Under the pieces are notes generated by a model that saw only the letters and a list, made by a program, of their open reading frames with translations, did no database searches and was not told the DNA's origin. A stretch of 64,000 nt of DNA from Wuchereria bancrofti (Eukaryota; Nematoda; Chromadorea; Rhabditida; Onchocercidae), in the NCBI GenBank assembly GCA_005281725.1, contig SSBO01000001.1, positions 11,657,776 to 11,721,775 of the forward strand, in the 5' to 3' direction. Below, in pieces: positions 24,966 through 36,550 of the stretch (within the stretch, counting starts at the first letter, position 1; each line of letters opens with the position of its first letter). Both the position numbers and the translations under genes were made by a program.

Positions 24966-27900
24966 TTACATCCCATTGTACTTCGGACCATTGCCTCCTG
25001 AAGATTGGAAAGAAATAATTTTGCTTATCTCGTAAATGTGTTTATAAAAAAGTGAAGATGAAGAAGTTAACACACTAATGTGTTAACTTCTTGAACTTAA
25101 GATTCATTAAAATTAATCTACGGTAATAGCAGAAAAACAACGTATTACAAATATATTTGCCCCATTCTATGCATTAATCGAAAAAAGTGTGCAAAAAATG
25201 AGAAATAATGTGCGAACACATTTAATTTCATCAATAATGAATTTAAATGTCTTTATGTTGCATATTAAGCAATTAAACTTTTAGATGCTACGTTGCAAAA
25301 ATTTTTACGTTCAATATCGACAAATTTACCTTCTGGTGCAACCCACTGAATATTATTGCGTGGTTCCTTGATATCACATGTTTTACAGTGAATACAGTTC
25401 TGGAAATTTATTTGAAGCCTTCTGGCATCGAGTTTAGTTTCGCATGGCACATATTCATAAACACCTAAACAATGCAATAATGTTAAAATAAATGTTAGTC
25501 ATTATTAGGGTACTATCTTTTAATCATAATATCATTGAATCAGTTACTACGCCATTGCTTCTTGCCACGACTTACGAAATTTCAAAAGTTTATATATTTT
25601 CACTATCGATGTTTAGAATCCGTATGATCGAAAATGGAGAACAGCATGAATTATAATTATTAAAATACAAAATAATTCTACATCAGTTTAAAATATCCAA
25701 TATTTAAGATCAACTTAATCAGCTATCGAACACTAAAACATGCACGACTAACTTGTCCTAAGAATAGTAAAATATAAGGCATCATCAGCCTCATTTTTCT
25801 AGAATTATGTACTAAGTATTTAATATCTTTTTAACTTTAATCACAATTAATACCGTGTTTCGCTAGGAAAAAGTCAAGACTATACTGACAAATCAACGAA
25901 TCTGTATACCTGCCGGACAGAACCGTTCAGTCATGCCAGCAAACCTACGCCATGTAGTTAACTCAGCATCGGCATCATTTCTCAATAACAGATGAGAAGG
26001 TTGATTTTCTTCATGATTTGTGCCAGTCAAAGCCACTGAGGACAGAATATCGAATGTTACTTTGCCGTCAGGTTTCGGGTAGTCAATAGATTTCGACTGC
26101 AAGTAAAACGGCCATGAACCACATCTACATAATTATATAAATAGTTCTCTAGGAGATATGAATCTTATTTTCTTAACTCAGACCAGTATTATACAAATAT
26201 TTGAATCTGTGGTCGCAAATGCATCAAAAAAGGACAATTAAACGTCTTAACTTTATCAATTCCAAATTTTGGGGTAACAATATTGTGCACAGTATCACTC
26301 CTCTATGTCGGGTGGAATTTACTATAATTTGGTACTAGCATAATAGGACGTAATGAAATGTTGAATGGAATAAATATCATTCTACATCAAATGGCAGTCT
26401 ATATGATGTGTAAAAGTCAACTCAAAGAAATTCACAGTTTTATATGGATTTTTTTTTTTTGACACAGATTTTAATCTTTGATTTTTGATATAAAACTAAC
26501 ATTTTGAATCTTGGGATACAAATTGTTATAAAAATACTTACTTTCCACGCTGAATCTGTCTGAAACCAGTCTTCAATTTTATTTTTGAAAGTCCATGGTT
26601 CATTTCCACGCAGTAACATATAGAAAAATGCAGTATATGGTAAGCCAATCATCCATCCGAAACGACTACTGAAAGACGGACGAACATTGCGCATTCGTTG
26701 CATTTCTTTAATTACGTAGCTTTTGTAGAGTTTTGGCTCGAAATCTTCCGGAATTACTGCTGAAATTTAGAAAAAAAAAGTCATGGAAGTAAACTGATTA
26801 AGTTGAAATTCATTGTTGCTGTCATGTTTGGAACAATTAATCGAATAGGCTTTACTTCGTGTTTGTGGGCCTAAATCCTCGAATATTGCTTCCGCTGCAA
26901 TCATACCACTTTTCATGGCATTATGAACACCTTTAATCTTTGCTGGATTCATCAGCCCTGCTGCACAACCAACCAAACATCCACCAGGCACAGTTAGCTG
27001 AGGTACTGTTTGATATCCTCCTTCATTCACTGTCCTAGCACCATATGCAATTCGCTCCCCACCTTCCAGATAATGACGAATGGATGGATGAGACTTGAAC
27101 AACTGGAATTCCTAAAAGCAAATTTTCAAGAAAAATGAAAGAGCAAATTTTGAAATCAAAAAATTTTAAGAAAAATTTTGAGATTACAACAATAATCGAT
27201 AAAGTAAATTGGATTTACCTGATACAAATTTGTATGAGGATTCTTGTAATTTAGACCAATTATAAGACCAAGAGAAACAAGAGGCTGACCATTGTCTTCG
27301 ATATGATACATGAACGATCCACCATGGCTTCGAAGATCCTGAAAAACATTGTGTAAATCACTATTTTTAAGTTAGTCGTAAAATGCCTTTAACAACAGAA
27401 ACGTTTTGAATAAAAATTCAAACCCACCAGTGGATATCCGATTGTGTGCTCCACGTAACCAGGAGTGTGCTTTGATTTATCTATTAACCATAATTCTTTG
27501 AAACCAAGGCCATAAGTCATTGGATCGCATTCTTCTTGCAAGCGATACTGGGATTGAAAAAAAAATTGCTTTGACATATTTGATTAAACTATAGTTTTGT
27601 AACTCAGGATTATAGCAAAAACTTACCTTCTCCATTATGAAATTGGAAAGATGTCCACGGCAACCTTCAGCAAATATTGTACATTTTGCTTGCAATTCCA
27701 TACCCCGTTGAAAATTCTTCTAAAAACGATGGAATGACTTAAATACAAAGCCCGAATAAAATTTCTCTTGTTATAAGTTTTTTGTTTTTAATTGTTTAAT
27801 AAACCTAATATTGCAGTTGTTCACTTATTATATTTTATAAAAAACATATTTCAGACTCCAAATTCTTTACTGTCTATGACCTTCGCTGAGAGTCAAATAA

Positions 27901-29141
27901 TTATAAGCAACCGGCAAAATAAAGAATTCAAAAAACCTTTGGTGCACCATCTTTCATTATTCCAACGTCAGCTGTTGCAACGCCTTTTACACTTTCATCA
28001 TCATGAAATAGGATTTCCTGAGCTGCTATTCCCGGATAAATTTCTACTCCCAATTCCACTGCTCTTTCGCCAAGCCATTTCACCAGGTGGCCTAACCTAT
28101 ATTTCAAATAAATTCAAGTACACATTCATCTTATGTTCCAGACAATTGAAATTTGAAAAGTAATTACAAATAGTCATAACTTACCTAACAATATAATTTC
28201 CCATATTATCAAGTGGACTTCCGCGAACAAAAGGTAATTCATATCGACCGTTTCTCGTCAAAATCGCCATCGACTGAGACTACAAAAATTGGAAAACGGT
28301 TGCAAATATTTCCGAAAAAAATAAAGATGTATTGAAAAGAGATAGTTGTAAACAAAACAGTACTTACAGTAACTTTCTGGTAGACAGGAGCACCCATTTC
28401 TTTCCAATTCGGAAAAAGTTCATTCAAGGCTCGAACATCAATCACTGCACCAGATAATGTGTGTGCACCAACTTCAGCTCCTTTCTCAACCACACAAACA
28501 CGAATATCTGAAATACTCAAACACTGGAAATCCATATTCCTATACGACATATTCCTATACGGTTTTCGGACGTAAATCTTTTGATACTTGCACAATGGTA
28601 CCGATGAATTGGTATATGTTGGTCCAAAAAATTATGGCAAAAGCAAAAACGAAACAAATCTTACTATGAAGCAAAAGTATGATGAAAATAATGATGATTA
28701 AAAGTGTCAATATCTAAATAAAGTAAGTGCAAAACAGTGAGTAAACTAGAAGGTAAAAGAGAGAACTGTTATGGAAGGAAAGATTTTCACCCTTGGTAAT
28801 TTCAAGAAAACCAGTGCAACCCTTTCGTCGTTTACCTGGAAATGAATTCTAAAGAAAGCAATTCAAAGAGGAAAATCCTAGAAGCATCATCTAAAACAAC
28901 ACTAACCAATATTTTTCTCTTTCGAAAGTTGCTTAAAACGAATAGCCGTTGATAAACCAGCTGGTCCAGCACCCACAATAACGACATCATAACTTTCCAC
29001 TTCTCGTTTCATATCAACCCTAGCCCAACGAACATCCTTTTCCCTTGGACATTTTAGATAATGCGAAGTGACCCATTGACCATTTACCACATGTCGCAAG
29101 CTTTTTCCTGCTTGAAATGCACATCGCAATGTTAGATGCAT
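24966..29141 (-). CDS. let-721: Electron transfer flavoprotein-ubiquinone oxidoreductase, mitochondrial
   Basis: Twelve minus-strand exons: 29141-28907, 28507-28368, 28273-28185, 28096-27937, 27719-27627, 27547-27428, 27338-27219, 27111-26856, 26759-26542, 26096-25910, 25464-25330, 24997-24966; 594 residues (human about 617). The inner-membrane enzyme passes electrons from ETF, reduced by acyl-CoA and amino-acid dehydrogenases, to ubiquinone. Seen: a basic N-terminus without acidic residues (targeting-like), FAD motif [12 protein letters not shown] (G57, G59, G62), [19 protein letters not shown], the FAD-site [11 protein letters not shown], and the C-terminal 4Fe-4S ligands C537, C563, C566, C569 (NCIHCKTCD). 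The last exon, 32 bp, encodes [10 protein letters not shown] and the stop, matching the family's conserved end. Reading through its donor instead gives an unrelated tail. Exon 3 has a second acceptor 6 bases upstream. An acceptor-like CAG ends 7 bases before the ATG. Symbol is by homology to the C. elegans gene. Confidence 0.96.
25061..25092. repeat. Perfect 14-bp hairpin in the last ETF-QO intron
   Basis: AAGAAGTTAACACA, loop CTAA, then the exact reverse complement. It lies in the 332-bp intron before the 32-bp terminal exon, so in the pre-mRNA it could form a stable stem between donor and acceptor. Confidence 0.9.
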
Positions 29142-29148
29142 CCGTTTC

Positions 29149-29909
29149 CTGAATTTTGTGATAAAAAATAAAATCAATATCTGTTCACTGGGAATTGAAT
29201 ATTTCAGCAGTGATATAGCACAAACTGGTTGCTGTGAACTAAAGCACTATTGAAATGAAAATTAATCACTTTTATTGTCGATTTTTTTTTATACTGCTTA
29301 ATGGTATTAGAGAAATAAAGGGTAGGAAATACACGGCATAACGATACTTTCAATACACGTACGAGAATTACTTACTAATATGTTATTATGTCCCGTTTTT
29401 AACGTTGCACAGCAATCGACCAGACGTAACCCGTATCTCACGCTAAATCGCCATTCTCCGCTTTCAATACCAAATAATATTGAGCTGCTACTGCCAACAA
29501 AACAATAATTTCGCAGCTTCATATATCGAAATTATGTGATTAGACTTCCGACTTTACTTACTTTATTCGTCCAAATCGTTTTAAGTCATTCCTTCCTGTT
29601 TTTTCGGTGATTAATTCAGTTCACTTTTTCACTTTTAAACAGAAACTAGCAAAAAATGCATGAAATTTCAACTTTTTCATCAAATTCCAACTTTTTGTTA
29701 TAAGTTAGGAAGTACTGATTTATTCCACGTCTTATCTTAACTATAAATACTTGACGTGAAACGATAAGTTTTATTGTTTGATAGTCACATTGATGAAATA
29801 TGTTATGACGCAATTTATTTGCAAATTAATTTGTTGCATTTGGTTATTTTTTTTTTTTTCGTATACCGTTTGGTTATTTATTTCATTTGTATAGATAGTC
29901 ACAAAATAA
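29149..29909. promoter_or_regulatory. Divergent 5' region between ETF-QO and SNF8
   Basis: The two genes face away from each other across about 760 bp. It contains TATAAATA at about 29742, a CACGTC/GACGTG inverted pair at 29726-29731 and 29753-29758, and flanking CTTATC and GATAAG. On the minus strand an open frame from 29522 runs to a strong GTAAGT donor at 29376; it could be a 5' leader exon of ETF-QO, but its frame does not join the coding exon. An acceptor-like GTATAG ends 15 bases before the SNF8 ATG. Confidence 0.45.
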
Positions 29910-31664
29910 ATGGCAACACGTCGACGCGGTGTTGGAGTAGGTGCAGTGCAGCAGAAGAAGGATCTTCAGGTTTGTATCTTGTTTATCTGATTATTACAAT
30001 CTGTAGCGTAAATTGCTAGATTAGGAAATTTTATTTATTAGTTCAGTAATTGTGCTATAAACGAAACACCACTATTTTCAGGCAAAATTCCAAGCAAAAG
30101 GTTCTGAACTAGCAAGTGAACAATTAAATCAATTTTCGCAGGAACTTGCAATTTTTCAAACAAAATTAGAGGAATTTGCTCACAAACATCGCGATGAAAT
30201 TCGTCGAAATTCCCATTTTCGTCGACACTTTCAGGACATGTGTGCGTCAGTTGGCGTTGATCCACTTGCTTGTAAGTTGACAGAGCTACTATTCAGAACA
30301 AATAATTAGAGAAGTGATGTTAAGATGTTCTTTTTTTTGTACTTTATTCATTTACTGTAAAAGTTTTGCTTTTTTAATCTCATGTTTTTAATCTTTTTTA
30401 ATCTCATTTTTAATCTCAACAAGTAATTAGAAATGTTAAGATGTTCTTTAAGGTCTGTTGAGCTTTATTTAACATTTCAATTGTGACATATGTTTGCAAA
30501 ACAATAGGAATTGTTTTGTCTCTGTTTGATAGGAACTTTCGTAAACTTAGATCAAATTTCTTAAATAAAGCTGAAACATGAGAATTAACATAAAAAGGAA
30601 AATTATGATTTTCAACCCACGGTGTGGCTATTTTTGGTTAGGAAAAGTTAGTAAAAATTGTTTTTTTTTTTCAGCTAGTAAAGGTTTTTGGGCTGAGAAG
30701 CTTGGTGTCGGTGATTTTTATTATGAATTGGCTGTTCAAATTGTTGAAGTTTGTATGTCAACCAATCACATAAACGGTGGTGTTATGACGGTAGAGGAAC
30801 TGAGAAATCGATTGCTGCGATCACGAGCTCGAACACGACGTGATGCTATCACTACGTATGGGTTTCGCTGTATATTTTGAATTGTGGTGAAGAATGATAA
30901 TCAAAAAATAAGATGCTGAGATGGAAACTTGTTGGATTCATTCAGTATATGAAGTAAATTTTCCCTCGAAACATAATTTTATATGACTTGCAAATTTAAC
31001 TAAAATAATTTCTTTTTAACGTTTAATTTAGAGATAATTTAGAGACGACATTTTGCGTGCTGTTGACAAACTGAAAGTACTTGGTAATGGTTTTGAATTA
31101 ATTGCGTTAGGAAGTGGACGATTTTTGGTGCAAAGTGTGCCTGGTGAACTTAGCATGGATGATTCACGAGTTTTACAGTTGGCTGAGGATGCTGCTTATG
31201 TAACAAAAGTGAGTTTTGGTGAAAATTATTTTGTTTGACTTGAAATTCGTTGTGCTGTAACTACATTTTCATACCACTAAGAGAATATTTCTATGCTAAA
31301 TTCATAATTGGAACCTATTTGTATTTGTGAATGAAATGTTTGTTTTCTGAGTTTAGTCTAAGATTTGCTTTTGGTCACTCATTAGGTTAAATTTTTTTTA
31401 CTAACTGATTCGAAATTGATGATTTCAGGTTTGGACTCTTTGAAACTGAGTTATTTTCAGGAACTCATTATGGATCGTCTGCGCTGGGATGAACGGCGTA
31501 CTAATGTAGTGCTGGAGCATTTAATGAAAGAAGGAATTGCTTGGATTGATAGTCAATCAGCAGATACTATCCAGTACTGGATTCCAAGCCTTTTTCTACA
31601 ACAGCATAGCCATTCGAGTAGTTCAACCAGTGTATCTGACAGTATTGCATCAACTCTTTACTAA
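29910..31664 (+). CDS. vps-22: ESCRT-II subunit SNF8/VPS22 (EAP30)
   Basis: Five exons, 29910-29969, 30082-30271, 30675-30855, 31043-31208 and 31461-31664, give 266 residues (human SNF8: 258). ESCRT-II acts on endosomes, linking ubiquitinated cargo sorting to ESCRT-III in multivesicular body formation; this subunit carries two winged-helix domains. Seen: MATRRRGVGVGAVQQKK start, an N-terminal helical region, GVGDFYYELAVQIVEVC, DDILRAVDKLKVLG, RFLVQSVPGELSMD and VVLEHLMKEGIAWID, all in family order. The C-terminus adds a Ser/Thr-rich tail. At the fifth exon an earlier in-intron TTTCAG at about 31429 was passed over because only the acceptor at 31460 continues the conserved protein. Divergent from the ETF-QO gene. 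Symbol is by homology. Confidence 0.95.
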
Positions 31665-31684
31665 CGCATTTTTTATTAAAAAAA

Positions 31685-31690
31685 AATAAA
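31685..31690 (+). terminator. Candidate poly(A) signal of SNF8
   Basis: AATAAA 20 bases after the TAA, implying a very short 3' UTR. Confidence 0.6.
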
Positions 31691-33738
31691 ACATTTTCAA
31701 CTTAATCTGAAATACCTGCTTATAGAGCTATCTGCAATCTTCAAATTTTTGAAATAAAAGACCATAGTAATCCTTAATAGAGTGATCCCGCTTCTGTCAT
31801 ATCCTAATTGCTGACGTTACTACAATTCACTGGAAAATTATATAATTACGTAAAAACTCGTGGTTATCAGGTTATGATTCTCACTTTTTTGCAATCGTGT
31901 TAGTATGCTGCTCTTTTGCTTATCTGTTGAATTTATGATCTCTCTATGATTTCTTTATAGATTAGAGTATGAAAATTTATTTTCTGTTGTACTGTGATAT
32001 TTGATAATAACTTTTTTTAATTTCCTAACTTTAATGATGCTTACAGCGCACATAACAGCAACGTTAAAGTAACGTCAAAGATATGTTTAGGGACAAGTTT
32101 TTTGCTTTAGATCATACTACATGAAAAATATCGCTGGAAGATAAATTATAATTTTCCACAGTGTTTGTTAGTTAGTTCCGCTGAAATCGTTGACCATAGA
32201 ATTTGATCATTTGCTATTGGTGCGTCTGATATCAGTTAATCTGAACAGAATCTAATTTCTATTGAAGATGTCATATGTCATGAACTTTTATAATAGCCTA
32301 AGATATAAGCACTGGTAAGGTCTTGAATGATAGAATTACAAGGAGAAATTTAGAGTGAGTACATTAGTACTATAATATTACTATCATTTATTAGAATAGT
32401 TTAAAGTTTGTATAAATTCCCTTTATTTATAGTAAATACTAAAAAGGAGCAATAGATAGAGTTCGAGGGCTGATTAAATAATATAAATAATATATATCTT
32501 TTCGAAGCACAGTGATGTTCGTATCTGGTGTGAATATCGGTCTCACTTTTGTTCATAATGAAGCTTAATTTTCATACTGCTTGTGACTATGGGTAACTTA
32601 AACTTAAGCATTAGGAGGAGCAGTTGCGCGAAGCGGTGCGATAAAAGTAGTATCAGGTCAAAAGCAACAGTTCGGGTAGTTGATTAAAGCATCATATAAT
32701 TAAGCTCTTCGCCAGATAACCAAACATCCTTTTTTTTTTCCTCTTTTCGGTAATTCCTTTTCTTTGTTGTTCTGAAGTTATTCGCCGCACAAATGTAATT
32801 TGTTGTTATTACTCATCTTGACAAAAATGAAATATTACAAAAATGTTAGTATGTTTACTATTGAATAGTAAAGAAGTTAATCAAAAAAATGGACCAGTTA
32901 AAGTAGTATTATAATAAAAGTTGAAATAAAACTAACAGTTCTGTTGTCTTTTGCAATGGATTTTGAATGAGAAACAATTAATTTTATAATTTATATATCA
33001 AAGTAATGGATACTTTGTCAATTTTACCAGTAATCACTTTTTTTTTTGTTTAAAGCACGAAAATATTTATTTTCTTTAACGTAATGAAATTTCATTGAAA
33101 TGATAATAATGAACATTCATTATCTAAAGAATTTAGCTCTCTATCAGTTTACTGTGTTGTCACAACATGGAAAGGTTACGGTTCAATGTTTTTCTTGCCC
33201 TCTCTTTCCTTCTCTCTCTCTCTCCCTTTCTTAAATGAAAGGTCATTTTGAAGATGCCGATGAATATATTACCGTGGTTACATCATTTTGGCTTAATCTC
33301 TCTACTTTTAGTTGTTGTAAATATCTAATTCGCTAATCATTCCTAGCAATCAAACAAAAATCTCAACTTACAGTTACTTAATATTACTATGATTACAGTA
33401 CTACTATCAATTGTTATAAAATGAAAAGAAAAAATATTTGTCATTTGCCAGAAACATTTGCATCTCATCACTTTTACATCAAATATCTCTTTCACATATG
33501 CAATACAATCTTTCAGATATCTAACTTTTTACATCTTATCATTAGGATATTATAAATGAAAGAGAGAGAGAAGAAGAAGAAAAGAGGGAGGAAGAAAGAG
33601 AAAATATTTAGCAAATCGTTATAACTTTGCCTTTTTTATCATTTTTATTCCTTCTATCATTTAATTTCAAAATACAATTAATTTCAGGTATATTTATTAC
33701 AGTATACTGTACAAATAAAATACATTAAGCACGAATCA
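31691..33738. other. Intergenic, SNF8 to T-box 3' side
   Basis: No supported gene. A CT-rich tract (33198-33230) and a GA-rich tract near 33556-33602 lie close to the T-box 3' end. Composition is somewhat less extreme in 31.7-32.7 kb but no exon series emerges. Confidence 0.5.
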
Positions 33739-33852
33739 TTTATTAAATACATCATTTAATATGAATGATAATGAGCCCGTAAATTTATTATAATGATAAA
33801 TAATTCAACTTCAATATCATTTTTCTTTTTTATTAGAAATTAAATAGATTAT

Positions 33853-36516
33853 TTAAATATAAGAAGAAGGATTATGTGTTGTTACAAGTGATGAATATGG
33901 TAGTGAAAAATGATGCCATAAAGTGTTATAATTCCACATGCTTGGTAGATTTAATGTTGCAAAATTTGATGAATTTAAAAAATTTCGTTGTTCTATTGTT
34001 GTTGATGATTTTGAATGATTTGAAATAGGTATATTTCCTGAATTATTTGAAATGAAATTAGCAGAAGAATTTTGATGATTAGCATAGTTAGATGATAATG
34101 GATAGTTGGAATTGTTAACATCTAATGAATATGATGTAATTGGGCAGGTTGTTGTTGTTGTTGTTAATGAATTACAATTAGATGATAGAAGATGAATTGA
34201 ATGGGGAACAGTTCGTTGTTTTGTAAAATAATTTGATCTGTTCGTCCAATATGGTTTATACTTATTTAACGGACTGATAGATAAGCGTAATGGACAATGG
34301 TCATTTGTCAACGAAATGGTAGTATTAGCATCATTGAGCTCTATAATGAAATGATACTAATAAATGTTAATTTATTAATATTCGACAATAATTCTATTTT
34401 ATTTTAATGTAAATAAATTTATTTTTTTTTCTTCAAATATCTTTTTAATAAATGCAATCCTTAATTTCTTCATAATCAAGTGATCGATGATTAAATTATC
34501 ACTAAATAAGATTATTGTTAAATGTCATAAAATTATCAATAAATTAGAATTAAACTAACCAGTAGTAAAATTATTGCTATTTTTAATAGTACCACCGCGT
34601 TGTCCACGAGCATAACTATTGTGTATCTTTTTCATTTCTATAATCCGTTGATTTTGATATGCAGTAACGGCTATAAATTCCATAATTTGATCGGTAAATG
34701 TTTTAACCAACTGATATTGATTAGTTAATATTGTTGAACCATCCAAACATAATGCTGGTGTTGTATAAACTTTATATAGATAAAGAATGGGACGATATTT
34801 ATGCATTGAAGTGAGAAGTACCTAAAAAGAAACAAAAAAAAAACTACGTCAATCACGTATTATTATTAAGCAATGATATGTTTCTAAATTAAATAGTCAA
34901 TAACGTAAAATCTAAAAACTATCCCTTCTCCCTGCATTATTATTATCATTATTGTTATTATTATTATTATTATTACTCCTTTTCATTTATGAATTAGTGA
35001 TATGTTTCTAAATTAAATAGTCAATAACTTTTTATTATTAAATTTTTCGAACAAAAAAATTTACATTAACTTGTAATAATATAACATCTACGACGGTTAA
35101 ATGTTATATCATAGTGTTCGTTTTGATATAACCGTAAAATGTTCAATGGTTCTTCCCGAAAGAAACATTTAGAGAGAGAGAGAGAGAGAAAGAAAGAAAG
35201 GGAAGATAAAAAAAAAGTTAGATAAGGTGAAAAGCAAAGATATCTATCAGTTGGACATCCTCACCTAGTTATCTTTTTATTATGATCGTTCTAAGGCGCC
35301 ATTGTTGATTTTTATCAGTAACTTTAATGCTCGTAATGACACATACACATACACACATACACACATGCACACACATACACACTTATACATAAATCTTATT
35401 CATTGTATGTCACTTAATAAACACTTTACAACATTTATATATCTCTTCAAATTGCTCATTTTGATGGATTTATTTGCAAAATGACAAGTGATGACATGAA
35501 ATATAGCGTTAAAAAATATTTATCACTTAATAGAAAGTTGTTAGCATAAATATCCTAAAAAATGATTTATATATATATATGTTATTTTAGATTTTTTCAT
35601 AATTAAACTTTTATATCTTCGTCATCTTCCTTATCTATTTTATTTCATGTAAAATGTTAAGCTTTAAATATGAGTGAAAAATTGAAATTTTGATTATTAA
35701 CAAATTAAACTAACATTTGAAGAGCAATCTTTGGTACTGTTTGTAATTTTAAGTTTACCAAAACGAATACCATTATTCATCCAGTATTGTCCAAGTTGTG
35801 TTGATCCATTATCTGGATAAATATATTTTGCTTCATTTTCAGGTTCTCCCGTAGCAATCATATGCCATTCACCGGCTGTATACTTGTATCTTTAATTAAT
35901 AGACTAATTAAATTTATTGAAAATTTTATTTCAATAAAAAAATTTTTTTTCTTAGTGATTTGAAGAAATATTTGATTGAATTTTTAACATTAACATTTTA
36001 ATTAATTGTTGCTAATCATATATTAATTCATTTATGCAATCGGTATCAAATAATAATAATAATTAACCTGGCACGATCAGTTCGACATATTTTAAGACAT
36101 ATAAGATACATTGTTTTCGGTTCTAAACCTTCTACAGAATATCCAATTCGAGGATAGATACATCTAAAGACAAAAAATAAACCTGAATAATATTTTATAA
36201 ATATTGAAATTTATAATTTAATCTTGTTTCGAGAATAATTTTCAAAATATTTATTCTTTCAAAAAAAAAAAAAAAAAAAACTGAAATAAAATGAAATCAC
36301 CCATCAATTTTCTTCTTTTCCATTAATTTTCATATATCTTTGATTGATTATTCATAAAAACAAAGGAATATTACACTACCTTCCCTTACTTGTCAAAATC
36401 ATTTCATTAATGTTACGATTAAATTCTTCCCATAATTTTCGATGTGATATACCAATACGAATTTTTCCGTTGCTCATAGTTAATTCTTCTCTTTGTTGTA
36501 TAGAAATATCATTCAT
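33853..36516 (-). CDS. T-box transcription factor, divergent
   Basis: Five minus-strand exons, 36516-36380, 36163-36068, 35889-35715, 34821-34560 and 34340-33853, give 385 residues. The T-box (about residues 19-210) binds DNA and places this in a family of developmental regulators. Seen in order: KLWEEFNRNINEMILTSKGR, YPRIGYSVEGLEPKTMY, GEWHMIATGEPE, GQYWMNNGIRFGKLKITN, LLTSMHKYRP and FIAVTAYQNQRI (185-196). The last motif is usually TAYQNERI, and the following DNA-contact segment reads HNSYARGQR where most T-boxes have NPFAKGFR. The C-terminal 160 residues are Ser/Asn/Thr-rich without a recognised domain. An in-frame stop precedes the ATG, and an acceptor-like TTTTAG ends 34 bases before it. 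The intron between exons 3 and 4 is about 890 bp with CA and GA repeats. C. elegans has many fast-evolving T-box genes, so no orthologue name is given. Confidence 0.92.
35170..35201. repeat. (GA)n/(GAAA)n microsatellite in a T-box intron
   Basis: About ten GA units followed by GAAA units. Confidence 0.9.
35340..35383. repeat. (CA)n microsatellite in a T-box intron
   Basis: Interrupted ACACAC/ATACAC units. Confidence 0.9.
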
Positions 36517-36550
36517 AATTTATCATATTTAAATATTTCGTCTTTTAATC

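Noticed and set aside
24890..25036. Plus-strand exon-like frame with [17 protein letters not shown] after an AG
   Set aside because: It is the antisense of the last ETF-QO exon, which codes for the family's conserved C-terminus on the minus strand.
27792..28163. 123-codon plus-strand ORF
   Set aside because: Antisense shadow of ETF-QO exon 4 and its flanks.
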